Below the pieces are notes generated by a model. It ran no database searches and was not told the origin of the DNA. It saw nothing but the letters and a program-made list of their open reading frames with translations. The translations under genes and the position numbers were made by a program. This document shows, in pieces, positions 1 to 12,000 of a stretch of 64,000 nt of DNA (its first letter is position 1; each line of letters starts with the position of its first letter). Where the stretch lies: contig CM040742.1 in assembly GCA_022829145.1 (NCBI GenBank), positions 9,425,131 to 9,489,130 on the forward strand, written 5' to 3'. Origin of the DNA: Albula goreensis (taxonomy: Eukaryota; Chordata; Actinopteri; Albuliformes; Albulidae).

Positions 1-7
1 ACCCTCA

Positions 8-3000
8 TCAGTAGCTGCTCTCATGGCCGGTCAGGATGTACAGGTTACTGGGAGCAGAGGGGTTTTCTGTAGGAGTACTCTGCAAGATGATGTCCCTGAA
101 ATACAGAGAGGTCCCATCAGGCCCTGGCAAAGACTATGCTCCCCAGGCAAGGTAAAGTCTCCACTTCCCAGGTAGCAGAAACACCCCAAACAGCACAAAG
201 ACTACATTTTCCAAGAGGACTACATTTCCCAGTTTGCACATAGAGAGGGCCAGTAGGTAGACCAGCTTTGCCCAAATAAAATGTGATCTGACGTTGTGAT
301 ACATACATTTAACAGCTAGATTAAATGTGAATCAGCGGAAATTATTTGTGACATATTATTGGTTTTGAAATATTAAACACATTTTCATCCATAAATACAA
401 TGGCAGGTTTCAGAAGCACAGAACTATTATTTTAATTAGCACGAATCACATGACCAAATGGCAATTATTTCTATAGTTACATGCCTGTGGGTTCCTAGAA
501 CATGGAAAGTGCGGCTCTCATCTGTAATTTCCTGGGTGATCTGCAGAGACAGCACATTGTTCAGTCACACACTAATTCCAACAAACTGAGCATGCCCAAA
601 CATATGATGAACAGAGTTTACCTCGTTACTCTCCAGACTCCGCCCTATAAGGCCATGCTTCCAGAAAGCCAGCACACTGTCCTGTAGGCACACTGCACAA
701 AATAATTACATCATTTCCTGTCCCAATGCACTGCCCCCACCCCCACCATGCCCTGTAAACCAGAGTTCATTTTCTCAGCCAGTTGGCAACAAACAAGTTC
801 TTTAATTACAGGACAAAGACTGGTAGAGTTGATAAACCGGTAACTATTTTGACTGGACATCTTTACACTGAACTATGTAATGGTTCTGTTGATATGACAG
901 TGCAGACTGACAAAGCCCTGAGCAGATACAAGCCTTCCCTCTAGTGGTTATATATTGTTACTGCGTCCATTTAGTATGGACAGGCGCATTTGGTTTTTTA
1001 GTCTCAAACCTTTGAGCACTGACCCGTACCATCAAAAAAACAATGCTTTTCACAGTCCCAGTTTCTCCTGGGTCTGTAGGGTGCACTGCATTTATTGCAT
1101 GCAGCAGTTTACTCTGCTCACCTAGAGTGTCGATGGCAAAGTCAAATGACAGGTCGGGCGTGTCCTTGCTTGGAAGGCCCTGCAAGGTCACAACCTTCAC
1201 AGTCTCTGAGGAGGAGAGAGCAAACAACAAGCTACTCACAGTGTACATAACACAAGGCAATGCCTTAGTCCTGATGTGTGTGTGCACTACACACAATAGT
1301 GTCACAGTAATGGCAAAGGGCAAAACATCTTAGGCTCACACACATTGTTTACCCTGGCTTATACCCAGCCTCATGCTGTTATCTCATTTCCTAAGTATGC
1401 TGCAACACTTGACATTTATATGTAAGAGATGGGGTTGTTTCTGGCTTTTAGAGGCCAAATGTATAAGGCTGTTCATAGCTGAGAAATATGCTGTCACATT
1501 ATTCTGATTTACAGCAACCAATTTTGAGAAATTAACTCGTAGGGCTTGCACTGTTGAAATTAGAGTGATTCTCCCTCATGTCATAGCGGGCTTGCACCTT
1601 AGTCTTCCACCATTCACATTTTATCCATGGGTACTGAATACCTGGGTAAATAATGGACACAAAGTTTACTGAGAGTAGGTCCTCCATACAGGTGAGCTTC
1701 CTGAGTTAATTAAGCTAATAACATCCCAGCATGCCCAGGGTCATGGACACAAATCATGGGCAGGCCTGATTGTTGTTAATGAATCATTATAGAATTCTAG
1801 CAATGATAGTATGGCTTGAAGATTGAGATTCAGTGACGAAGACAGTTCAATTTGCTGATGTTTCACAAGAACACTGTCTCTAAAGAGGTGTTGACATGGA
1901 AATATATGATGAACAAAGAGAAATTAAGGTTAAATGAAGTTACAATAATTATTATCCTTATTATAACTGCTGCATATACAGTATGGTGCTCAATCAGCAC
2001 CCCAATCTCAGGAAGACACACTGTCTCCCTGAGTCTGAGGGTCCTCTGCAGTGTATTCCAGGTGCATTGTGGGAAAAGGACCATTTCCTCATTTCAGTTC
2101 TCACTTTTGGTCAACTAAATGACTACAAAATGTCAAGTGGGTGAGCAGCCGGCTTTAAGAAAGGTTCTCCAGAAACTCTACAGAGCAGGATGAAACATGA
2201 GTGGCACAAACCACTCAATACACATGGCAATGCAATATTGTAAGTATAATGTTGCAAAGAGCAAAAGCAATGGCCGAGGCAGATAAGTCACCATGTCACC
2301 TGTTTGGGTTCAGTCATTTAGTTAGACTAGAATTCCAATGCTAATCTCTACTCAAGCAGGCACCTTCATCTCAAGTTGCGGCATTTTTGTCCTGTCTTCT
2401 AGGACGCCCCTATCTACAGAGCAGCTGCAGTCACCCAATGGAGTGATGAGTATGACAACAACATTTTCTATAATTCATGTGGTGTAAATTATAATAAATT
2501 ATATTCAAAATTTCACCGTATCTCCTGAAAACAGCTGAATGCTATTAGTCTGACACATGCTTTGTGCATATGTTCAAGATATAATGTAGATTCACAAAAT
2601 ATAGATATTCTTTCTTATTTTTAGTTGAATTACATTACATTTAGTCCTCCAAGAAGTGATTAGCCCTGATATTAAAATGCAAACAATTATGAAATCAATG
2701 GACAAAGGAAGAGCAGTAAGGAGCAGGTGAGAACTCACTCCCTAATGCGATGAGGATGGTGTCTCTGTCCAGCTGCATCAGCTGTGTCACCTGCACAGCC
2801 CTCTGGGATGGACTACCTGCAAACATAGAGAAAGCGGTGTACCTGTATGTTCACAGCCACTTATCCTCCTCCTTCCTGATGACTCAATACCAAAAACACA
2901 CAAAACCAGCAAGGACAAGAGTAATAGCAACATCACCACCAACAAAAATAACAACAACACCAACAAAACAACAGGAACATCAATTGCAACAACAATAAGA

Positions 3001-6000
3001 ACTACAAAAGGTACATGAATAGCAACAACAATACCACAACAACAACATAAAGCAACAACAACAAGAAACAATACCTCAACAACAACATCTAGAGCGAAAG
3101 CATAAAGACAAGCATCGACAGCAGCAGTGGTACCTGGGGGGGTGCTGACCGAGTCCGCCAGGTGTATGATGTCAAAGCGCAGCTGCTGATTGGACGGTGG
3201 AAGTTCGCCCCCTGAGTCACATCCCCTAACCCCAACACACACCTGGGGCAGCTCATCCGCCTCCTGTACCAGCAGCTCAAAGATGGGGAGGGACTCTGGG
3301 AGACAGACCACGATGTGCTGAAGGAGAGAAGGGGGAGAGAGAGGGAGGGGGACTCTATATCAGAACACAGTAGAGAGAGAGGGGTATGTGACGGATAAAT
3401 ACGGCAGAGAGAGACCAAAACACCATTAGACCAAGAGCTGTCAGATTAGCTAAAGAAACGCTGAAAAAGCTAAATCCATGTGCCAATCCAGGCACTAACC
3501 TTGAGCTGCATGAACTTCTGTAGAGGTTCATACCACAGCAGTAGGACAAGACCTGAAGGCACAGCTCCACACAGGAAGGTGCTGTCAGTGTAGGGGTTAC
3601 GAACTGAAAGAGGAGCACAGGGAGGAACAGAGAGGTGTAGAGAAGGGTGAAATGGAATGGTGTACAGCATGAACAGACCACAGTTGGGAGGGATACCACA
3701 CCTTACCGACATTGCACCTACGACAGCCTTTAGTGTCAGGGATCTTCACAGAGATGGCAAACTTCCTGTCAAAAGAGGAAGTGAGTGCTCACTACCAGTG
3801 AATGATCTTCAAAAGCAAACAGGACCCTATGGTAATGCCTATCAGCTTACTAGACTGCAAGCCTATTTAAACACTTTTATGATAAAAAATTAGGACAGTG
3901 AAATTCTTGTGGCCAGCATCCATTACATATAATCTTCCAAAATTACAAAATTCATCGGGCCACAAACTTATACCTTGCAAACAATGTGTTAGTGACCCAT
4001 GTTATAGATTCATATGAAGAGACCATCATATGAAGTAAACAAACAGAAACATATGGAGAATATGCTGATTGTTTATTGGCAAGGTCAGTGACAACTGAGT
4101 TAATGTGCAGACAAAAATATTGCTGATAGTAGGGAGGTTGGTGCGGCTGCAGGAGCCGCTTACCTGGGGTTGATCCTCTGTGACAGCCGATTGGTGCTGA
4201 TGGACAGGTGACCCTGCCGCTTCTGGAGCTGTGTTCGCTGGTGGAACAGTTCAGGCAGGTTGTGAGAGTACAGCTGAGAGGACTTCCCTGAGGATGAACA
4301 GGAAGTGTCATACAAGGGCATAGACAGGGGACTGATGGGAAGTATTATGACAGGCAGGAGAAGCACAGGAATAGCCCTGTGGGACAGGGATAGCCCTGGT
4401 AACATGGCTACATGGATGAGTGGCACAGGAAACTGTTTGGAGGGTGGCCTTACCTGAGACGGACATGAGGACGTTGTTCATGACGTACAGCCAGGTACAC
4501 CTCTGTGGGAGCAGCTAAAAGGCAGAGCAAACAGAGCCACCAGTCATCACATAAATACACATATCAATAACATCTCAACAAATATTCATCTCTTTCCCTA
4601 CTGCCAAAAGAGAATGCACAGTGATCTGTACTCACATGTAATGGCGCAATCATGTTTCTGCTCTTACTATAATGCTGCAGTCCTCTCTGCCCTGGGTGTA
4701 ATGGTATGGTCCTCTCTGCTATAATTGTAATGGTATTTTCTGTGTTCTGGGTGTGATGGTATGTTTCTCTCTGCTCTGGGTCTAATGGGGTGGTCCTCTT
4801 TGCTATAATTGTAATGGTATGTTCCTCTCTGCTCTGGGTGTAATGGTATGGTCCTCTCTGCTCTGGGTATAATGGTATGGTCCTATCTTTGTTCTGGGTG
4901 TAATGGTATGGTCCTCCCTGCTCTGGGTGTAATGGTATGGTCCTCTCTGCTCTGGGTGTAATGGCATGTTCTCTCTGCTCTGGGTGTAATGGTATGGTCC
5001 TCTCTGCTCTGGGTGTAATGGTATGGTCCTCTCTGCTCTGGGTGTAATGGTATGTTTCTCTCTGCTCTGGGTGTAATGGTATGTTTCTCTCTGCTCTGGG
5101 TGTAATGGTATGGTCCTGTCTTTGTTCTGGGTGTAATGGTATGTTCCTCTCTGCTCTGGGTGTAATGGTATGGTCCTCTCTGCTCTGGGTGTAATGGTAT
5201 GTTCCTCTCTGCTCTGGGTGTAATGGTATGGTCCTCTCTGCTCTGGGTGTAATGGTATGGTCATATGTTTGTTCTGGGTGTAATGGTATGGTCCTCTCTG
5301 CTATAATTGTAATGGTATGTTCCTCTGTGTTCTGGGTGTGATGGTATGTTTCTCTCTGCGCTGGGTCTAATGGGGTGGCCCTCTTTGCTATAATTGTAAT
5401 GGTATGGTCCTCTCTGCTCTGGGTGTAATGGTATGGTCCTCTCTGCTCTGGGTATAATGGTATGGTCCTATCTTTGTTCTGGGTGTAATGGTATGGTCCT
5501 ATCTTTGTTCTGGGTGTAATGGTATGGTCCTCCCTGCTCTGGGTGTAATGGTATGGTCCTCTTTGCTCTGGGTGTAATGGTATGGTCCTCTCTGCTCTGG
5601 GTGTAACGGTATGGTCCTATCTGTGTTCTGGGTGTAATGGTATGGTCCTCTCTGTTCTGGGTGTAATGGTATGTTTCTCTCTGCTCTGGGTGTAATGGTA
5701 TGGTCCTGTCTTTGTTCTGGGTGTAATGGTATGTTCCTCTCTGCTCTGGGTGTGATGGTATGGTCCTCTCTGCTCTGGGTGTAATGGTATGTTCCTCTCT
5801 GCTCTGGGTGTAATGGTATGGTCCTCTCTGCTCTGGGTGTAATGGTATGTTCCTCTCTGCTCTGGGTGTGATGGTATGGTCCTGTCTTTGTTCTGGGTGT
5901 AATGGTATGTTCCTCTCTGCTCTGGGTGTAATGGTATGGTCCTCTCTGCTCTGGGTGTAATGGTATGTTCCTCTCTGCTCTGGGTGTGATGGTATGGTCC

Positions 6001-9000
6001 TCTCTGCTCTGGGTGTAATGGTATGGTCCTCTCTGCTCTGGGTGTGATGGTATGGTCCTCTCTGCTCTGGGTGTAATGGTATGGTCCTCTCTGCTCTGGG
6101 TGTGATGGTATGGTCCTCTCTGCTCTGGGTGTAATGGTATGGTCCTCTCTGCTCTGGGTGTAATGGTATGTTCCTCTCTGCTCTGGGTGTAATGGTATGG
6201 TCCTCTCTGCTCTGGGTGTGATGGTATGGTCCTCTCTGCTCTGGGTGTAATGGTATGGTCCTCTCTGTTCTGGGTGTGATGGTATGGTCCTCTCTGCTCT
6301 GGGTGTAATGGTATGGTCCTCTCTGCTCTGGGTGTAATGGTATGTTCCTCTCTGTGTTCTGGGTGTAATGGTATGGTCCTCTCTGCTCTGGGTGTAATGG
6401 TATGGTCCCTCTCTGCTCTGGGTGTAATGGTATGGTCCTCTCTGTGTTCTGGGTGTAATGGTATGGTCCTCTCTGTTCTGGGTGTGATGGTATGGTCCTA
6501 TCACTGTAGTACCTTTTCCATGGTGTCCTCATGAAGCTCATTGAGATTGAGGGTATAGATTCCCTCCTCTGCTCCCAGGATAAGATGCTGATCTGTGGAG
6601 AGATGGGAGGTTTCAGGGTCTGCCCTTTCTCAGCTCAGTGCTTCCACCAGCAGCAGCGATGGTGTGGCCTTACCTCGTGTTTTTGGCAGCACCCAGGTCA
6701 CCGCAGCATGGATCTTCAGAGGACACCCATTAAACACCTTGGAGAAACAGGCGCCCATCTGGAATGGTTTGTGAAGAGCAGACACTAATGTTACCCACTT
6801 GCCATGGCCTTTAGTCCCCAGATCTGAACCACTTAAGCACTTCTTATGGAATGTTCTGGATCGACACCTAAAACAGCGTCTTCTACTTCCATCAACTGGC
6901 AGCATAGAGTCCTCATGTAATAAGTCTTGTCATAAGTCTTGTCATACTACCAGAGCCTGATAAGGTTTTTTTTTCCTTTTCATTTTAGTATTTCCTGTTT
7001 TGTTCCACCGCTTGGTACCTGGTTTACTTACATGCACTTTGGGAGTCGGGGGCAGCCCATGGCACTCAGATCTCTGAAACAGAAAAATCCTGAGAGTGAG
7101 GCACAGAGCTTCCGGAGTGAGTCAAAGAACCTAAAGAGTGAATCAGAAGAGTCTAGAGAGGGAATCACAGAGCCCTCATAGCGCATAAGAATACAAGCCA
7201 TAAAGAGTCAGTTTTGTAAGGGATTCATTCATAGGAGTCAGTTGTACAATGTGTTACTCACTGTTTCCTCCACCTGTCTCCTCAGTGTGCTCCATTCAGG
7301 AGAGAGGGGTGCAGACCGGGAAGGGGAGCAGCTTACCTCAGGCCACTTCTCCTCACTCACTGCGCCCCCTGCAGGAGCACATGGGTCACTGCACCACCGT
7401 TTGACAACAGATGCTCAGCCTGCCCTGATATTTATAAGTGTATACCCCATTGTATACTTGGAAATTATCATGAGAATGGGCGAAACACATGTCAATAAGA
7501 AATTAGTGGACATGGACCCAAATAAATCACTAAAATTAGTTTGAATTTGAGTCATATGATATGGTAGCTCTATCCCAACTGGGGTTCATAACACCTTACT
7601 TTGACATCAGATTTAACAACAAGAAATAACGTGAGTGAGAAAAGGGGCTGACGATGAAAACCATTATGAAAGATTTTCTAAAGGAATTAGATCTGACAGA
7701 GTGAGGATGGATGCATGTGGGACGTTCTGACAGAGCACACCTGAGCTGCCTGGAGCGGAGCTGGATGTAGGGGAGGGGTGGCTGTCCTCTGGCATACTGC
7801 TCCCCCCACTCCGCTTCACTGTCCCACAGTTACCCCCCTCCTCCACCAGGCCGCGCTGAAATCAGGGCAAGTTATGCGTTCATTTAAAATATGCTTATCA
7901 TATAACAACTGCTAAACAACTTCTGCAGTAAGAAGGTGGAAGCTGATGAACAGGGGTAAGGACAATCTTATCCATCCTACAGAGCTGCATGGTCACCTAC
8001 AGAATTTGCAACTCACATATTTGACAGAATGAAAGACTGTACCTGGGAATCGTGTCTAATAACAGTGATTGCATCACTAATACAGAAAACAGAATTGCGA
8101 GTGCTGGACGTGCCATCAGGTAAAGTGTGTTTAATTGATGATGAGCTGACATTCTGTGGGATTCAGAGGTGTGACTCACCATGGCAGAGGGGGCTCTCTT
8201 TATGGTCATGCTTCTAAAAAATTAGAAAAGCAGAAATGTCAAATTTCCCTCCTATGCTTGGCCTTTCACAGTCAAGGCACAATCTGGTCAGCGGCAACTC
8301 GGCGGCGAATTAAGGTGTGCCTGACTCGCTACTACAAATTTTGTGGTGCACATGTGGTGCACTTGCAAAAGAGTTCAAAGAGGACTAAGTAACACATAGG
8401 TGTGGTGAGGGGTTGGTGACATATTTCAGAAACTTTTACCCTTCAAGACCACTGCATTAAAGCCACAGTCATGGCTGATAACCAAAAGCAAGTGCTAAGT
8501 TATGAGTTGCACTTATCTTAATGGGAAAATGATCATTTTTTGGGAGGTGCAGTGACACCACGGCCCTTTTATGGCACCTCAAATATCCGTCTTCAGGCTC
8601 CTAGTGATGGATTGGCCATTTTGCTTTTTTGAGCTGCAAACACTGGCAGTTTTAGTAAACAAACCTGTACCTGCTTGTCTCTGTTTTATAGTAAACTTTG
8701 TGAGCCATGGATGATCAAAACCACATTTTAAAATGCACTGTACTCGGCTGGTGTATATTTTTTCAGAGATTTTTTTTTCTGAACATTCATAATTAAAACT
8801 GTATGTAATGTTTCGTGATCACAGACACACACGTGAGCACACACACCGTGACTGAGGCTCACCTCTCTTGTAAGGCCTCTTCCACACACTCCAGTAGGCT
8901 CCTGCACCAGACAGAGCTCATGTCATTCACATGCCCTGATTGGCTGAGGGACGACGGAACTATTCGATTTCACATTCTGAAGGCTTTGTATGACCTAACA

Positions 9001-12000
9001 ATGGGGCATGGAAACTACAGCAGCTCCATAATGCGCGGCCAGTGAAAAACTGATCTTCAACCGCAACTTTCATAAAGCAGAGATCTTCACAGGGCCACCA
9101 ATTTTCAATTATTCTACAATTATCTTTTTGTAGAAATTATTATTGATATTAGAAATGAGGACCATAGTGATTAACTGTGGGGAGTAATGTCTGTGGATTG
9201 ATTAAAATGAGTAACTGACAGCATTGAGGATCCTCCCACTATGTGGTACATTGAGACTCACTTCCCCATTGTTAGTGTAATCTGTAACATGTAAAAACAT
9301 GTCAGAGATAGAGACAGGTATAAGAGGAAGAGACTGACCGGTTTTCTGTCCAGCTTTAATAATGTAGACTGACCTCTCACACTGTCTAACCACAGATCTG
9401 TTCCCCTCATTAGGTATGTACAATCACAACTCACAGCTGGGATGCAAACCAACAGTTCACATCAACATACTCTTATGAAGTATAGTAATGTACAGACATC
9501 TACTCATTGTCATAAAAATATTAAGTCGAATGTTCTGATAAAGATGAATACTGTAAGAACATAGCTTACGGGGAACTTTGTTCATCTCCTGTGATGTTCC
9601 AATCCTCATAAGAGCCCTGGTTTAAAAAAGCATGTTATTATGGTTTTCTATATGAATTACATATACATTATAATCATTTCAAAGTATATATTTTAATACC
9701 TCTCATAATGCAATATCAGTTTGAGATGTGTTGCTGTGTGAAGTGACTGATTGTCTGAGTGTGAGAGACTGACAGTTTGTGTTGTGTTTCTGAAACCTGC
9801 ACGGCTCAGAGGCTGTTAGATCAGGACAATGAATGAACTGGCAGCTTATCAGCTTCACAGTGTAAAGCTTATGGCACAGCTGCAGAACACTGTCATGGCC
9901 GTGAGCGAGCATTAAACTGACCATAGTCATAGTTAATTCATATAAATGAATATCAAATACAGATATACATTTAAATGTAACAAATATCAATGCAGTTGGC
10001 TTGTGCTTAACGGTGTGTTTGGTCCTGCAGAAAGATGGAAAATGCTCACCAAATCAGGCCACGGTTCCGTTTCCTTTCTCAGTGGGGGTCCGAACTTCAC
10101 CTGGTCAACTGAGGAGCAGAGACATGGGCACAAACCTAGAGACAGGCTGCTGAATCCACATAGTATATCTCCCTATAATTTGTCATATATTTGTTATATT
10201 TATTTATATATAAATGTAAGTTTCAGCTCGAAAAAATGACACTCACACTGTTCTTCAGATAGGGTTCTCTCTACTGACAGATGTCTCCCCAAAGACTGGA
10301 TCTTATCAGGAAACGCATCACAAATCTGAGACAGACACACACAGGTATGTGCACATACACACACAAGTGTTACAGGTGTGATTTATAGACACAGGTGAGT
10401 TTGTGCCACTCTGGTGTATGTGAGAGAGAGAGACAGATGTATTTATGAGAGAATCCAAGGTGTGACTGTGTGAGAGTGACACAGGTGTGAGTATGTGTGA
10501 CATATAGATGGGTCTGATAAACAGTGGTGAGATTTTGTGTGTGTGTGTTTGTGAAGGAGAGACAGGGGTGTGGGCATGTGACACTTACGTCCAAGTCGCT
10601 GTCGTCCATGGTGAGCGTAGGCTGGAGGTCGGGATTACTGGCCATGTCCAGCAGCTCAATGATCAGGTTTCGGGTCAGCAGTTGGGTCATGAAGGGGTGC
10701 TGAGACACCACAAGACACCAGCACACATCGCAGAACACCAAGACAAACATTACATTAACTACATCAGTCTGAAACGCTCCTAAGCTCCAATAACTATTCT
10801 CTGCTAAGGCTGTAGGTGCTGGTGAACTGCAGGAAATAGCAATTGCATTTGAGAACTGAGTACTGCAGTTCTTATAGTTTTTTATTTTATTTCACTCCTT
10901 AACTTATTTTAAGTTACAGAGTTTTATCTCTACACTATCACTTGCATTTTCCTTTTATGTCCTTACTCAATTTTTTAAACTCTGTTTCTTTTTAATCTAT
11001 TACTGAAATTTATTTGAAATTTATTCCTATTGTTTCTATGTTTTCCCTGTTTTTCCATGCAAAGCCCTTTGAATTACCTCTGTATGAAATGTGCTGTACA
11101 AATAAAGTTGCTTGCTTGCTTACAGTCTGACTAGCTCTAGCTAAATATCAGTGTTTGTGCAGCTGCAGTTCGGTGTGTTAATGTCACTGAAATTATGCAA
11201 TCATTACTATTTCATGCACTCCACGGGGTCCCAAATAATTACTAAAATATATTCACAAATAATCATTTTCAGTATCTGACACAATCTTCAGGTTAAACTG
11301 ATTTTTTTTTTGCTTTAAATAAATAAATTCATGGTAGATGCAAGGGACACCTCTTTACATCTCCCCAAAAACTCTCGCACAGGAAAGTGTTTGAGAGAAT
11401 GGTTTACCGGTAAATTACGATGCTGACACCACAGCATGTTAAAGCATTCGAGCGTGTATTTTGGTGTACTTTTGGACTTTACCTGCAGAAGCTTTTCGGC
11501 CGTTGGTCTCTTCCGTGGGTTTTTTGTGAGCGCCATCTTCACGAAGCTGTGAAAGTCTGCTGACCTACATAGATAAGACATCACAGATAAAGAGCATCCC
11601 ATTCTCAGCAGTGTGGCAAAGGTGACAATGACCATGTGACCTAAGAGCCACCAATCAACAACAGCCCCACTCACAGCTCTCGCTTGCTTCCCATGGGTTA
11701 ACCAACCCAGAGGAGGTCTGTAGTTGCTCACCTCTTAAAATGAATTTCTGCAAGTACTGGTTTGAATCTTTCCCTTAGCTATTTAGACTTGTCAGCTTGT
11801 ACATTTTCTGAAATTGCAAAAACATTTAACAACAGTGCTAAGACATGCTCTTTTATCTAATACTGTTTATATTTGGCAGTTTTATCAATGTAAAGTGTGA
11901 TAGCATTTTGGCCTACATTGAAAAGGCTTGATTAAAAAACGTTAAGGTATATCAGCTCATCCAGTTGGCTGCAGTTTCCATAATTTGATAGTTCTGTATC

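Larger units (their letters stand above)
8..6758 (-). other. map4k2: map4k2 CNH-domain exons 21-32
   Basis: Coding exons in transcript order: 6674-6758 ([11 protein letters not shown]), 6513-6592 ([20 protein letters not shown]), 4454-4514 ([17 protein letters not shown]), 4164-4287 ([18 protein letters not shown]), 3707-3765 ([13 protein letters not shown]), 3500-3603 ([14 protein letters not shown]), 3134-3317 ([11 protein letters not shown]), 2739-2816 ([20 protein letters not shown]), 1122-1205 ([10 protein letters not shown]), 622-692 ([14 protein letters not shown]), 485-540 ([16 protein letters not shown]) and 8-95 ([13 protein letters not shown]..). The CNH domain is a beta-propeller-like module used for protein contacts and regulation. 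Exon 31 appears to end at a GC donor. Intron 22 (4515-6512) is almost wholly minisatellite. Confidence 0.9.

Noticed and set aside
100-240. Repeated 'actacattttcc/actacatttccc' words, like ZNF143 sites, in the last map4k2 intron
   Set aside because: Three loose copies in an intron near the gene's 3' end, with no promoter context.
4803-6541. Long minus-strand open frames (153, 295 and 357 codons) with His-Pro-Glu-Gln-Arg repeats
   Set aside because: They overlap in different frames across a 29-bp minisatellite inside a map4k2 intron. The 29-residue period is three DNA units, so the frames are by-products of the repeat.
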